A stretch of 64,000 nt of DNA from Ravibacter sp964559125 (GTDB taxonomy: Bacteria; Bacteroidota; Bacteroidia; Cytophagales; Spirosomataceae): the NCBI GenBank assembly GCA_964559125.1, contig CAZLGW010000024.1, forward strand, positions 1 through 64,000. Direction: 5' to 3'. This document shows, in pieces, positions 35,020 to 44,660 of the stretch. The position numbers and the translations under genes are program-made. The notes below the pieces were generated by a model. The model was not told the origin of the DNA. It saw nothing but the letters and a program-made list of their open reading frames with translations, and did not search any database. Within the stretch, counting starts at the first letter, position 1. The number at the start of each line of letters is the position of its first letter.

Positions 35020-36456
35020 CTAGAAATTAAAATACGCTTTGGCGTTGTTATAGCAGATATTCTGTATAGTCTGGCCTATCCATTCTATATCGTTGGGCAA
35101 CTCGCCGTTTTCAATATCATTGCCGTACAAATTACAGAGAATACGGCGGAAATATTCATGTCTCGGGAACGACAGGAAGCTCCTCGAGTCCGTAAGCATT
35201 CCTACAAAGCGGCTGAGCAATCCCATATTGGACAGGGCGTTCATCTGGTTTTCCATCCCCTGCTTCTGATCCATAAACCACCACCCCGATCCGAACTGGA
35301 CTTTTCCGGCAACCGACCCGTCATTGAAATTCCCGATCATTGTTGCAATTATCTCATTATCAGACGGATTCAGGTTATAAATAACAGTTTTGGCCAGTTG
35401 GTTATGCTCGTCCAACCGTCCTAAAAACCGTGACAGCGCCTGGGCCTGGGGATAGTCACCGATGCTGTCCCAGCCGGTATCCGGTCCGAGGATCCTTAGC
35501 GCCCTCGTGTTATTGTTCCGCATGGCTCCCAGATGGAATTGCTGGGTCCATCCCAAAGCGTGGTACATAGTGCCGAGCTCGTGGAGCAGCGCAGATTTGA
35601 AAGCTTCAATCTCCTCCTGCGACAGGTTCTGCCCGGCCAGGCGCTTCTTAAATATCCGGTCTGCCTCCTCAGGACCTGCTTCTACCGCCGAAATGCGCTC
35701 CAGGCCGTGATCTGCCAGCCTTCCTCCCAGGCCGGCGAAGAAATCTGCCCGCTGCCTCAGCGCAGCTGTCAGGCCGGAGAAAGATTCGATATTGTTGTTC
35801 ACAATACCGCCGAGCCGGTCGACAAAATCAATATAAGACGGGTTTTCTACCAGGATAAACTTGTCGGGCCGGAAGGTCGGCAGCACCTGGAGGTCTATTC
35901 CTTCCGCCCTGATCTGCTGGTGGTATTCCAGGTTGTCGAGCGGATCGTCTGTCGTACAGACCACACGCACGTCCATCTTTTTCAGCAGGCTGCGTACTGA
36001 ATATTCCCTGGTATTGAGCTTCTCGCTTGCCTGGTCATAAATACGGTCAGCATTGGCAGGTCCGAGAATCTCATACTCGTCAAAATATCGCCTCAGCTCC
36101 AGGTGGGTCCAGTGATACAAGGGATTCCGCATGGTATACGGGACCGTCTCAGCCCATTTTCTGAACTTCTCCTTATCGGGCTTGCTGCCGGTACAATAGC
36201 TTTCGTCAATTCCATTGCTCCGCATAGCCCTCCACTTATAATGGTCGCCATACAGCCATATCTGGGTAAGGTTGGGAAAAATCTTATCCTGCGCGATTTC
36301 GTCCGGAGGCAGGTGGCAGTGGTAGTCGATAATTGGCATTTTACTGGCAAACTCATGGTAAAGCACTCTGGCACTTTCGGTTTGCAGCAAAAAATTTTCA
36401 TCCATAAACCCCCTCACTCCTTCAGAAGCCGGTCCGGTTTCACTTGTTGCAGACAT
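35020..36456 (-). CDS. uxaC: Glucuronate isomerase
   Basis: A 478-residue amidohydrolase-fold isomerase that converts D-glucuronate to D-fructuronate (and galacturonate to tagaturonate), the first step of hexuronate breakdown. Metal-binding DYHCHLPPDEIA is near the N-terminus. FMDENFLLQ, TDDPLD, VLPTFRPDKF, QFHLGAMRNNN and DSRSFLSFPRHEYFRR follow. I chose the Met of MSATSETG (36456) because the resulting length is close to the usual 465-475. The frame can be extended to a TTG at 36510 preceded by GGGAGG, and a further candidate is the Met at 36405. The pathway's later genes (UxaB/UxuB, KdgK, KdgA) are not in the window. Confidence 0.92.
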   Translation of the reverse strand: MSATSETGPASEGVRGFMDENFLLQTESARVLYHEFASKMPIIDYHCHLPPDEIAQDKIFPNLTQIWLYGDHYKWRAMRSNGIDESYCTGSKPDKEKFRKWAETVPYTMRNPLYHWTHLELRRYFDEYEILGPANADRIYDQASEKLNTREYSVRSLLKKMDVRVVCTTDDPLDNLEYHQQIRAEGIDLQVLPTFRPDKFILVENPSYIDFVDRLGGIVNNNIESFSGLTAALRQRADFFAGLGGRLADHGLERISAVEAGPEEADRIFKKRLAGQNLSQEEIEAFKSALLHELGTMYHALGWTQQFHLGAMRNNNTRALRILGPDTGWDSIGDYPQAQALSRFLGRLDEHNQLAKTVIYNLNPSDNEIIATMIGNFNDGSVAGKVQFGSGWWFMDQKQGMENQMNALSNMGLLSRFVGMLTDSRSFLSFPRHEYFRRILCNLYGNDIENGELPNDIEWIGQTIQNICYNNAKAYFNF

Positions 36457-36564
36457 AAAATATCTATTTAAAAAAACACAATTACCAACCTTAAAGACGA
36501 TATTTTGCAATACCTCCCTTAAGTTGCCTCTAAACTAATCTACGCTAAAAACGCCGATGCTTCT

Positions 36565-37062
36565 CTAATCTACCTTCTTAACCTGCAAAAGATCCGGAGA
36601 GTGGTCGAGGAGCTCCCTGTTCGTTCTTCCCAACAGGGGATGGACGTAATCCGGCGCTATTTCTACCAGGGGATACAAGGCAAAATTTCTGAGGTGAAGC
36701 CTGGGATGAGGGATTTCAAGGCCGGGTTCGCTGTAGACGGTATCACCGTAATACAGGATGTCGATATCTATCGTCCGGCTATCCCATCGCGTACGCCTTA
36801 GTCTGCCCAACGCAGATTCTATCGAAAGAATGGTTTCAAGGAGCTTACCGGGGGGTAATTGCGTCGATAAGGCGGCTGCCTGGTTCAGGTAGGGTGGTTG
36901 CCCTTCCGTACCCCAGGGCTCGGTCTCATACACCGACGACGCGGCAATAAGCCGCCCGGCCTTTTCCCCGATAGCCTTTAAGGCTTTTTCCAGCAATTCC
37001 TCCCTTCTGCCAAGGTTCGTTCCCAGCAAAAGGTAGGCTACAGATTCAGCGGCCGGCTGCAA
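36565..37062 (-). CDS. folK: 2-amino-4-hydroxy-6-hydroxymethyldihydropteridine pyrophosphokinase
   Basis: A 165-residue folate-pathway enzyme that transfers pyrophosphate from ATP to 6-hydroxymethyl-7,8-dihydropterin. Motifs: LLLGTNLGRREELLEKAL at the N-terminus, YETEPWGTEGQPPYLNQAA, then RTRWDSRTIDIDILYYG and IPHPRLHLRNFALYPLVEI. It starts with TTG at 37062, three bases after the LepA stop, so the two are co-transcribed. The length suits the family. Confidence 0.92.
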   Translation of the reverse strand: MQPAAESVAYLLLGTNLGRREELLEKALKAIGEKAGRLIAASSVYETEPWGTEGQPPYLNQAAALSTQLPPGKLLETILSIESALGRLRRTRWDSRTIDIDILYYGDTVYSEPGLEIPHPRLHLRNFALYPLVEIAPDYVHPLLGRTNRELLDHSPDLLQVKKVD

Positions 37063-37065
37063 ATC

Positions 37066-38853
37066 CTAGTTAATTTTGAGTACGGCCATAAATGCCTCCT
37101 GGGGAATTTCCACGTTCCCTACCTGGCGCATTCTCTTCTTCCCTTTTTTCTGCTTTTCCAGCAGCTTTCTCTTCCTCGAGATATCCCCGCCGTAACATTT
37201 GGCCAACACGTCCTTGCGCATGGCCTTTACTGTCTCCCTGGCAATGATCTTCTGCCCGATGGCCGCCTGTATGGCTATTTCAAACATCTGCCTCGGAAGA
37301 AGCTCTTTCAGCTTTTCGCAGAGCTTCTTTCCCCACTCGTAGGCTTTTGTACGGTGAACAATGGCCGACAGGGCATCGACACGCTCGCCGTTCAGCATAA
37401 TATCGAGCTTTACCATGTCAGACTCCTGGTAGTCGCTCAGTTCGTAGTCAAGCGACGCATACCCCCTGGAAATGGTTTTGAGCTTATCAAAAAAGTCGAA
37501 CACTACTTCCGCCAGCGGCATCGAAAACTGGATCTCGACGCGCTCGGCGGTAAGGTAAACCTGGTTTTTCAATGTCCCCCGCTTATCCATACACAGCGAC
37601 ATGATGCCGCCTATATATTCGGATTTTGTAATGATCTGTGCGTTGATATAAGGCTCTTCGATCCAGTCGATGTAATTAGGCTCCGGCATCTCGGAAGGTG
37701 CGCTTACCTTCAGATTCGTTCCTTTGGTGGTAATAACTTCAAACTGAACCGAGGGTACAGTCGTGATCACGGTCATGTCAAATTCGCGTTCCAGTCTCTC
37801 CTGGACGATCTCCATGTGCAGCATCCCCAGGAAACCGCATCTGAACCCGAAGCCCAGCGCTGCCGATGTTTCAGGCTCCCATACCAGCGCTGCGTCATTG
37901 AGCTGCAGCTTCTCCATCGCTTCCCTGAGTTCTTCAAATTCGCTGGTATCGACCGGATAGATCCCGGCAAACACCATAGGCTTTACTTCCGAAAAACCCT
38001 GGATCGCCTCTGCCGCCGGGCGCTGTATGTGCGTTATGGTATCCCCCACTTTAACCTCTCTGGCTACTTTTATCCCCGAAATAAGGTAACCCACATCCCC
38101 GCATTCTATCACGTCTTTCGGCTCTTTCTGCAGCCGAAGTGTACCGATCTCGTCCGCCTCGTATTCTCTCCCGGTTGCCATAAACTTCACCTTATCCCCT
38201 TTCCGGATACTTCCGTTTTTCACCCGGAATATGACTTCTATTCCCCGGAACGAATTAAAGACCGAATCAAAGATCAGCGCCTGGAGCGGCGCCTGCGGAT
38301 CTCCTTTCGGAGGCGGAATGCGTTCGACTATCGCATTGAGTATATCTTCAATGCCTATCCCGGCCTTACCGCTGGCAGGAATGATCTCCTCCCTGGCGCA
38401 ACCCAGCAGGTCCACCATTTCATCCTTCACTTCCTCGATCATAGCCCCGGGCAGATCGATTTTATTCAGGACGGGTATAATGACAAGGTCGTATCCCATG
38501 GCCAGGTACAGGTTGGAAATGGTCTGGGCCTCGGTACCCTGCGCTGCGTCTACAAGCAGCAGAGCGCCTTCACATGCTGCTATCGACCTAGATACTTCAT
38601 AAGAAAAATCAACGTGCCCCGGCGTGTCGATCAGGTTGAGCGTATACTTTTCTCCTTTGTATACATAATCCATCTGGATAGCGTGGCTCTTGATGGTAAT
38701 CCCTCTTTCACGCTCCAAATCCATATTATCAAGCAATTGGGCTTGCATGTCCCTGTCAGAAACCGTCTTGGTAAATTCCAGCAGGCGGTCTGCAAGAGTA
38801 CTCTTGCCGTGATCTATGTGAGCGATAATACAGAAATTGCGAATATTCTTCAT
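37066..38853 (-). CDS. lepA: Elongation factor 4
   Basis: A 595-residue translational GTPase. G1 is AHIDHGKST (residues 11-19), switch I is ERERGITIKSHAI, G3 is DTPGHVDF, and G4 is NKID. The LepA-specific C-terminal domain ends ISRKRKLLEKQKKGKKRM. EF4 back-translocates or rescues stalled ribosomes and acts in ribosome biogenesis. FolK follows after three bases. A TAAATTTG box lies 67 bases upstream. Confidence 0.97.
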   Translation of the reverse strand: MKNIRNFCIIAHIDHGKSTLADRLLEFTKTVSDRDMQAQLLDNMDLERERGITIKSHAIQMDYVYKGEKYTLNLIDTPGHVDFSYEVSRSIAACEGALLLVDAAQGTEAQTISNLYLAMGYDLVIIPVLNKIDLPGAMIEEVKDEMVDLLGCAREEIIPASGKAGIGIEDILNAIVERIPPPKGDPQAPLQALIFDSVFNSFRGIEVIFRVKNGSIRKGDKVKFMATGREYEADEIGTLRLQKEPKDVIECGDVGYLISGIKVAREVKVGDTITHIQRPAAEAIQGFSEVKPMVFAGIYPVDTSEFEELREAMEKLQLNDAALVWEPETSAALGFGFRCGFLGMLHMEIVQERLEREFDMTVITTVPSVQFEVITTKGTNLKVSAPSEMPEPNYIDWIEEPYINAQIITKSEYIGGIMSLCMDKRGTLKNQVYLTAERVEIQFSMPLAEVVFDFFDKLKTISRGYASLDYELSDYQESDMVKLDIMLNGERVDALSAIVHRTKAYEWGKKLCEKLKELLPRQMFEIAIQAAIGQKIIARETVKAMRKDVLAKCYGGDISRKRKLLEKQKKGKKRMRQVGNVEIPQEAFMAVLKIN

Positions 38854-38919
38854 TAAAAACAGGTATTTCCCGTGAGGGATATGATTTGTGTAATTCTAAG
38901 CCGGAGTTTTTTCGGAATG

Positions 38920-38927
38920 CAAATTTA
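38920..38927 (-). promoter_or_regulatory. Candidate -7 box of the lepA-folK operon
   Basis: TAAATTTG on the minus strand fits TAnnTTTG and lies 67 bases upstream of the lepA start. No matching -33 TTTG is clear. Confidence 0.4.
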
Positions 38928-39120
38928 TTCTTAGCAATCAATAGTATCGACATCGCCAGTTAGATATTTTAATATATATAGCCGGAAGATCTCGGGGTTT
39001 CGAAACATTTTCGTACCTTTATGTAGCCATTATTAATAATTACTAATCTGTGAGCTACAACAGACCCTGAATTTCCGGGTATCATCATGTTGTATTTTTC
39101 AAATTTGCAATTCTAAAGAA

Positions 39121-41502
39121 GTGAATTTATTCCCAAGGTTTCTGGCATCCGTTCTCCTGATTCTGGCATTTCATACAATTGCTTCCGCGCTCCCGGCGGA
39201 CGGCGGAAAAGTAACAGGAAGAGTCCTTGAAAAAGGGACTACCGATGCCGTACCATTTGCTACTGTTGCCCTGCTGCGCACCGACTCTACTATTGCGATG
39301 GGCATTTCGGCCGATGAAAACGGTGTTTTTGAGCTGATAAACGTCATATCCGGCAATTATATCCTAAAAGTTTCATCGGTAGGATTTGAAAATGAATTTG
39401 TCCCCAATATCCAGGTACCCGTTGAAGCAAAAAATATAGATGTCGGGCCTGTTTATTTGAGGAATGAAGCAAACCAGTTGCAGGAAGTCAGAATCGTAGC
39501 TGAGAAATCGATGATTACGACCGACATCGATAAAACTTCCATCAATATCGGCCAGGATCTTCTGGCGTCAAGCAACAATGCCAGTGAATTGCTGGAAAAA
39601 CTTCCGGCGGTATCCATGGACGAAAACGGGACGCCTATGATAAGGGGCAAATCCAATATCGTCGTTCTCATAGATGGGAAGCCCTCTTCTCAGTATGGCA
39701 GCGACCTTGCCACCGTGCTCCAGAGCTTCCCTTCCGACCTGATCGAACGTATCGACGTCATCACTTCGCCTTCCGCCAAATACGAAGCCGACGGGGCCAG
39801 CGGCGTGATTGATATTATCACCAAAAAAGCCACTATTGTGGGTATGAACGGGAATGTGCGTTTGAGCGCCGGCAGCTATGACCATTATAACGCCGGGGGA
39901 AACTTCAGCTACAAAGCTGAAAAGCTCGTCATACGTACCTCGGCTAATTTCCAGACAAGCCAGATGCTCAACACCCGGAAACTGGAACGCCGGAACCTGA
40001 TCAGCGAAATTCCCTCTACCCTGTTTCAAAACGGGAATGGCGTGAACAGGAACGCCAACGGTTTTGCGCGTGTCCAGGCCAATTACGATATCGACCCTAA
40101 AACGAATATCGGGGCCTCGATCAACTTCAGCAATAATTTTAACCGGAATAACGGCTTTACCGCCAACAGGACACTCCGGGCCGACGAGACCATAACCCAG
40201 GTGTTCGATCGTATCAGCCGCGGAAAAAGCGACGGGCAGAACATCACCTACGGGCTGGATTTCCGCCGGGAGTTTTCCACCAGGGAGCATAACCTGACCG
40301 CTACGTTAAGCTATACGACAGGAGGGTCTGACGGCCGGACCGACCTTACACAGGAAAGTGAGGAAGCTGTATGGCGCCGTCAGCAGTATAACCTGCGGGA
40401 CAACTTCAGCAAAGCGCTTTACGGGAGAATCGACTTTACCTGGCCGGTCACCGAAAACCTGACGCTGTCGACCGGCGGACATACAAGGCAGAATCGGCGG
40501 GAAAACAACAACTTCCTTTACACATACGATGCCGAAACCCGGGAATTTGTCTACGACCAGCGCATCAGTAATATTTTCGGCTACAGGGATGCGCTCTACA
40601 GCGGTTATGTAAGCGCTACCCAGAAATGGAATGAATGGGGCTTCAGAGCCGGTCTGAGACTCAGCAACATGACGCAATATCTTAACCAGGTCAGTATGGA
40701 CCGGAAATTTTCTGTCCACTTCCTTAACTTCATCCCGTCGTTTTCCGTTTCCAGGAAACTGAATGACGCGGAAATGCTCAGGATGAACTACAGCCGGAGG
40801 GTGCAACGCCCCAATGCCGATTGGCTCAATCCTTATACGGACATTACAGACCCCCGGAATATCAGGACCGGGAATCCCGATCTGAATCCTGAATTCTCCC
40901 ACAAGCTCGACCTGGGGTATAGTAACTACAAGGATGTCATAGGGATCGGCACTTCCCTCTTTTCCAGTTATTCTAATAATGCCGTCACCACTATAAGGAC
41001 GATCGACGAGGAGGGGATTTCCTATACCCGTTTTGATAACGTCGGAAGGGACCTGTCTTACGGAGCTGAGACAGACTTATCGATAAAGGTAGGCCAAAAG
41101 CTCAGGATCAACGCGAGCGGGCGGTTTTTCAGGAATGAAATCGTATCGCTGCCCGCCGGGATCGACAATCGCCGCTGGTCGTATTCAGGCAATGTCAATA
41201 CTTTTTTCCACCTGCCGGCTCAATTCCGGGGTTCCTTTTATGTTAACTATGAAGGACCGAAAGCTATCGCACAGGGTACCCGGATGGGGATCTTCCAGGC
41301 GAATGCAAGCATAAGACGCAGCTTTATGGATAAGCGTGCTTTTATTTCGCTGAATATCCAGGATATATTTCTTTCACGCCTCTATAAAAATGACCTTTCC
41401 ACTCCGACCTACGTCCAGTTTTCTGAGTGGCACAGGACCAACCGTTATATCGGCATAACCGCCAACTATAAATTCGGCAAAATTACGGCGCACGAAGGTT
41501 AA
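39121..41502 (+). CDS. Outer-membrane beta-barrel receptor (TonB-dependent-like)
   Basis: A 793-residue protein starting at GTG with a signal peptide (about 1-23, ending ASALP). A carboxypeptidase-regulatory-like domain follows (about 28-112), then a plug (about 118-240; VSMDENGTPMIRGKSNIVVL, then LIERIDVITSPSAKYEADGA). The C-terminal barrel (about 245-793) shows the repeated aromatic/polar strand pattern and ends ITANYKFGKITAHEG. It belongs to the 'outer membrane beta-barrel' group of TonB-dependent receptors that lack a SusD partner. Such receptors import siderophores or small molecules. It is followed by a small Spy-like protein with a hairpin in between. Confidence 0.88.
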   Translation: MNLFPRFLASVLLILAFHTIASALPADGGKVTGRVLEKGTTDAVPFATVALLRTDSTIAMGISADENGVFELINVISGNYILKVSSVGFENEFVPNIQVPVEAKNIDVGPVYLRNEANQLQEVRIVAEKSMITTDIDKTSINIGQDLLASSNNASELLEKLPAVSMDENGTPMIRGKSNIVVLIDGKPSSQYGSDLATVLQSFPSDLIERIDVITSPSAKYEADGASGVIDIITKKATIVGMNGNVRLSAGSYDHYNAGGNFSYKAEKLVIRTSANFQTSQMLNTRKLERRNLISEIPSTLFQNGNGVNRNANGFARVQANYDIDPKTNIGASINFSNNFNRNNGFTANRTLRADETITQVFDRISRGKSDGQNITYGLDFRREFSTREHNLTATLSYTTGGSDGRTDLTQESEEAVWRRQQYNLRDNFSKALYGRIDFTWPVTENLTLSTGGHTRQNRRENNNFLYTYDAETREFVYDQRISNIFGYRDALYSGYVSATQKWNEWGFRAGLRLSNMTQYLNQVSMDRKFSVHFLNFIPSFSVSRKLNDAEMLRMNYSRRVQRPNADWLNPYTDITDPRNIRTGNPDLNPEFSHKLDLGYSNYKDVIGIGTSLFSSYSNNAVTTIRTIDEEGISYTRFDNVGRDLSYGAETDLSIKVGQKLRINASGRFFRNEIVSLPAGIDNRRWSYSGNVNTFFHLPAQFRGSFYVNYEGPKAIAQGTRMGIFQANASIRRSFMDKRAFISLNIQDIFLSRLYKNDLSTPTYVQFSEWHRTNRYIGITANYKFGKITAHEG

Positions 41503-41564
41503 GAATCGGTTGCTGCAAAAATCAATTTACACTACTGTGCACGGATCCGGTATGCTCCGACGTT

Positions 41565-41606
41565 AAGAAATGACAACTTAATTAACCATCACATTTGTCA
41601 TTTCTT
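41565..41606 (+). other. 12-bp hairpin just before the start codon of the Spy-like gene
   Basis: AAGAAATGACAA and TTGTCATTTCTT form a perfect 12-bp stem with an 18-base loop. The right arm ends five bases before the ATG at 41611, and the tail is T-rich (TTTCTTTCTT). It could end transcripts from the receptor gene, or fold over the ribosome-binding region of the small gene. Either reading is inference. Confidence 0.5.
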
Positions 41607-41610
41607 TCTT

Positions 41611-42045
41611 ATGAGTTTTCCCGCAACCGTAAAAGGTCTTACACTGAATATCTGTGCCGCCTGCTTCCTTCTGGCTGCTTTTACTATGCCCGCGCCTGGA
41701 TACGCCCAGCTTTCCAGAGATCGGGAAGAGCTGACCACGGGAGAAGAGGTCAGCAAACCTAGCCGGTTAAACAACAGGAACTTCCAGAAAAACCTCGAAA
41801 CCTACGCCTCTCAACTGGACCTTACCTCCAGGCAGGTAAAGAAACTTAACCGCATCGAAAGGAAATATACCCGCAAGGAAACAAAGCTTGCCCGCAAACC
41901 CTCTACAAAAAAGAAAGAGATAAGAGCACTTCAGAAGGAAAAACGGGAACGTATGATCGCCGTCCTCGATTACGAGCAACAGCAGAAGCTCCAGAGCTTG
42001 TCAAGAAAAAGCAGCTTCTGGGAAATATTCCGGGCCCGAAACTGA
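41611..42045 (+). CDS. Small exported Spy/LTxxQ-like protein
   Basis: A 144-residue exported protein: signal peptide about 1-32, ending GYAQ, then a basic helical body. LDLTSRQVKKLNRIERKYTR at about 70-89 and LDYEQQQKLQSLS at about 119-131 resemble the paired LTxxQ helices of Spy/CpxP-type periplasmic chaperones and sensors, though the match is distant. It is very rich in Lys and Arg between the two motifs. It is coded 108 bases after the receptor gene on the same strand, and a regulatory or sensor role in envelope stress is possible. Confidence 0.5.
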   Translation: MSFPATVKGLTLNICAACFLLAAFTMPAPGYAQLSRDREELTTGEEVSKPSRLNNRNFQKNLETYASQLDLTSRQVKKLNRIERKYTRKETKLARKPSTKKKEIRALQKEKRERMIAVLDYEQQQKLQSLSRKSSFWEIFRARN

Positions 42046-42049
42046 CCCA

Positions 42050-42760
42050 TTACCCCTTCCGCACACGATAGCGCAACAAAACCCACAGCACAAGGTAGAG
42101 CATCCCCAGCAGCAACCCGATCTCGAAAGTAAGCAGAATTGCCGTTTTTTCGCTGATTCCCGTCACTACTGCATTCAAAAGCCCCGCCGGATTCCGAAGA
42201 AGATCCCAGCTGTTCCAGCGCCCGATACGACCCAGGTAAATCCCGTAGCCTGCCAGCGGCAGGGAGAAAATCAGGAGCATGTTCCCGACTTTATTGCCGA
42301 ACACGGTGAGCCAGGCGTGATGGATCCAGTAAAGCGAAATCAGTCCGTTGATCAGGCTTACCTGGGCGTAGTAGAATAGCATGATCGTGTCATGCCAGGT
42401 AAGGTTGCTTCCATAGTCTACCGACAAGTGGATAAGGTCGGTAATCATGTAAGGCGCATTCGGGAAAAACAAAAGCCACGCAAAGCTGAGTAAGACAGTA
42501 ACAAAACGCTGCCGGGGAAATGCCCGGGAGTGTACGCGTGCTGCATATGCGATCAGGAGCGGGATCCAGCTCAGAAACAGGTTCCAGTCCATAGAAAAAT
42601 CGACCGCTTCACTGTACTGTATCCGTATGAGATGGTATACTACAGCGGCCAGGCTCAGAATCAGCAGCAGTAGCAAAGCAACTACTCCTTCTATAGTCAC
42701 CGCCGATTTTTTGTTGCGATGATAGTCTATTCTAGTAAGCTTGTATTTCGGAAATAACAA
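42050..42760 (-). CDS. DUF1361 membrane protein
   Basis: A 236-residue integral membrane protein of the DUF1361 family, with about seven helices. The family signature WLLFFPNAPYMITDLIHL sits in the middle (about 98-115). GRIGRWNSWDLL is near 173-184. The N-terminus is basic and cytosolic. The function of the family is not known. The gene converges with the Spy-like gene four bases apart and is followed by nothing co-directional within 70 bases. Confidence 0.8.
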   Translation of the reverse strand: MLFPKYKLTRIDYHRNKKSAVTIEGVVALLLLLILSLAAVVYHLIRIQYSEAVDFSMDWNLFLSWIPLLIAYAARVHSRAFPRQRFVTVLLSFAWLLFFPNAPYMITDLIHLSVDYGSNLTWHDTIMLFYYAQVSLINGLISLYWIHHAWLTVFGNKVGNMLLIFSLPLAGYGIYLGRIGRWNSWDLLRNPAGLLNAVVTGISEKTAILLTFEIGLLLGMLYLVLWVLLRYRVRKG

Positions 42761-42837
42761 CGTGATATTCGTTTTCTATACTCAAACATAACGTAAATTT
42801 CCGCCCGGGTGATATGAATGGAAGGGTCAGGCAAAAT

Positions 42838-44577
42838 TCAGTTCCCCGCTATACTGTCCAGCGAGACCCAGGCATTACCCTGGAACTTCCTGACCGAGAA
42901 AATGGCATTTTCGCGGGAGCTTCTGTAGTCAAAACCTCCCAGCAGATACCCCTGCCTGTCGCTATAGCGCGTTTGGGTGATCCCCTCTCCTACTTTATCC
43001 TTGAACTTATCCAGCTTCCTGCCGAAAAACAGGAGGTGGTCGTAACCCAGGTATGAATAAACGGAGGGAAGTGTATTATTGGCTAAATAATAGTCGTACT
43101 GAAAGTTTTTAACATCCTTCCTTTCGTAGTCGATAAAATCGGTGTCCAGCAGATAGACCTCCCGCCCGAAAACAGAAAAGTCGGTATTATACCGGTCAAA
43201 GCCCGTCGCTGTCGCAACGAGTGGTGTACGCTCATACCCGGCCCCTCTCATCAGGTTCAGAAAAGCCCTGCCTGCCCTGGGATCCGTAGAGAACAGGGCG
43301 ACATGCGAAGGATCCGCCGCCGCACCGTTCATCAATACAGGCGCAATGGCCTCTGATGTGGCGCCTATACGCGTGCTTGCCAGAACCTCGCCTCCCATCG
43401 CTTTCACTTCTTCCGCATAATGAGCGGCCAGCGCAGAGTCTTTGGACGACTCCCCGTAATAGATTACAGCCTTCACCGCCGGGTCGATGCTCCTGGCAAC
43501 CTGGGCAAGCTGCCTGGCCTGTACGGAAAGGCTGGCGTGGGCCAGGAAGTAATGGGGGTATCTGTCGGTCAGCAGCTTGGAGTCGGTCGACAGCGGATTA
43601 ATCGCCGGCACACCGGTCTTACGCGAATATTCCGCCACCTCTTCGCTGGTTTCGGGATGCAAGGGTCCGAGGATCAGTTCAGCGCTTTTAAAGTCTTCCG
43701 TGTCGGTAAGGCCGTTGACCGAATTTTTCGTATTGCCTATATCATACGCATCGAGCCTTATGTCTATATTTTCCTTCTTCAGCTGCTTCTGAGCGAGCAA
43801 AAGCCCCTGGTAATAATCAAAAACATACTGGTTGCTGCGGCTTCTGCTGACTGGATCAAAAGAGTCGATACGAAACGGGAGCAGGACGGCAACGTTGTAG
43901 TACTTTTTGCTATCGGATTCTTTCCCGGTTATCTTTTTTTCCTCCTTCTGTGCCACAGGTGCTACCTCATCTGTCGACAGTTTAAAGCGCGATGTCAGGC
44001 TTTTTGCCAGCTCAGTATCCGCCTTATTGGGCGGCGTATGGTTGCTGATAGCCTTGACAAGATAGCTGGCTACGATACGGTCGTTGGGGAATTGTTTATG
44101 CAGGCCTTTCAGAGTAGCAATTTCTTTGACTTCCGGCAGATAGTGCTGCTTAAGCCCTCCGACATCTTTTTGAAAAGAAGAGGTAGAGATCCTGTTGAGA
44201 TAATCCAGCGCCCGGTAGTAATTCCTGAGCTTAAAATTCAAAACGCCTGCCAGGTAATAAACTTCATCCTTCTGGGCCCAGCTAGGATACCTGGTGATGA
44301 GTTGCTGCAGCATATTCCATCCTTCCTTGTCCTTGTCCAGTTTCTCGGCGGCGTTTGCATAGAAATAGTGGGCATACATGCTGCGCTCCTGGTTGGAATA
44401 ATCTTTGGCAAGTATGGCAAACCTGGTCATGGCCTGATCGTACCTCTCCTGCTTAAAGGCCTGCAGCGCCTCGTTAAAATCGGTATCGCCTTTATTTTTC
44501 CGTAAGTTCAGCTGTGCTACAGAAGATCCGGCCCATAGCGAAAACAAAATTATGCCCAAAAATCTGTTCATTTCCAA
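42838..44577 (-). CDS. TPR/type-1 periplasmic-binding-fold protein (LpoA-like layout)
   Basis: A 579-residue exported protein. A signal peptide (1-21) is followed by TPR-like helices (about 30-170; FNEALQAFKQERYDQAMTRF, then YYLAGVLNFKLRNYYRALDY). A linker (about 190-225) leads to a periplasmic-binding-protein type 1 fold (about 227-545; YYNVAVLLPFRID, LILGPLHPETSEEVAEYSR, TGVPAINPLS). TPR plus binding fold is the architecture of LpoA, the outer-membrane activator of penicillin-binding protein 1a, so a link to cell-wall synthesis is possible. It may instead bind an amino acid or peptide. It lies downstream of yidC and pyrG on the same strand. There is no lipobox, unlike LpoA. Confidence 0.65.
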   Translation of the reverse strand: MEMNRFLGIILFSLWAGSSVAQLNLRKNKGDTDFNEALQAFKQERYDQAMTRFAILAKDYSNQERSMYAHYFYANAAEKLDKDKEGWNMLQQLITRYPSWAQKDEVYYLAGVLNFKLRNYYRALDYLNRISTSSFQKDVGGLKQHYLPEVKEIATLKGLHKQFPNDRIVASYLVKAISNHTPPNKADTELAKSLTSRFKLSTDEVAPVAQKEEKKITGKESDSKKYYNVAVLLPFRIDSFDPVSRSRSNQYVFDYYQGLLLAQKQLKKENIDIRLDAYDIGNTKNSVNGLTDTEDFKSAELILGPLHPETSEEVAEYSRKTGVPAINPLSTDSKLLTDRYPHYFLAHASLSVQARQLAQVARSIDPAVKAVIYYGESSKDSALAAHYAEEVKAMGGEVLASTRIGATSEAIAPVLMNGAAADPSHVALFSTDPRAGRAFLNLMRGAGYERTPLVATATGFDRYNTDFSVFGREVYLLDTDFIDYERKDVKNFQYDYYLANNTLPSVYSYLGYDHLLFFGRKLDKFKDKVGEGITQTRYSDRQGYLLGGFDYRSSRENAIFSVRKFQGNAWVSLDSIAGN

Positions 44578-44660
44578 TAGAATTCAAAGCAAATTGCACA
44601 CCCGCCAACCCGGGCCGTTCCTATTTAACGACGCGAAAGGCCGCACCGGGTATCGGGTAC

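Noticed and set aside
37354..38856. A 500-codon open frame on the plus strand opposite lepA
   Set aside because: It is the shadow of lepA; its translation is rich in His, Arg and Phe and has no family pattern, while lepA motifs are complete.
43420..44505. A 361-codon frame opposite the TPR/periplasmic-binding gene
   Set aside because: Antisense shadow with no recognisable domain; the minus-strand gene has a signal peptide and clear folds.
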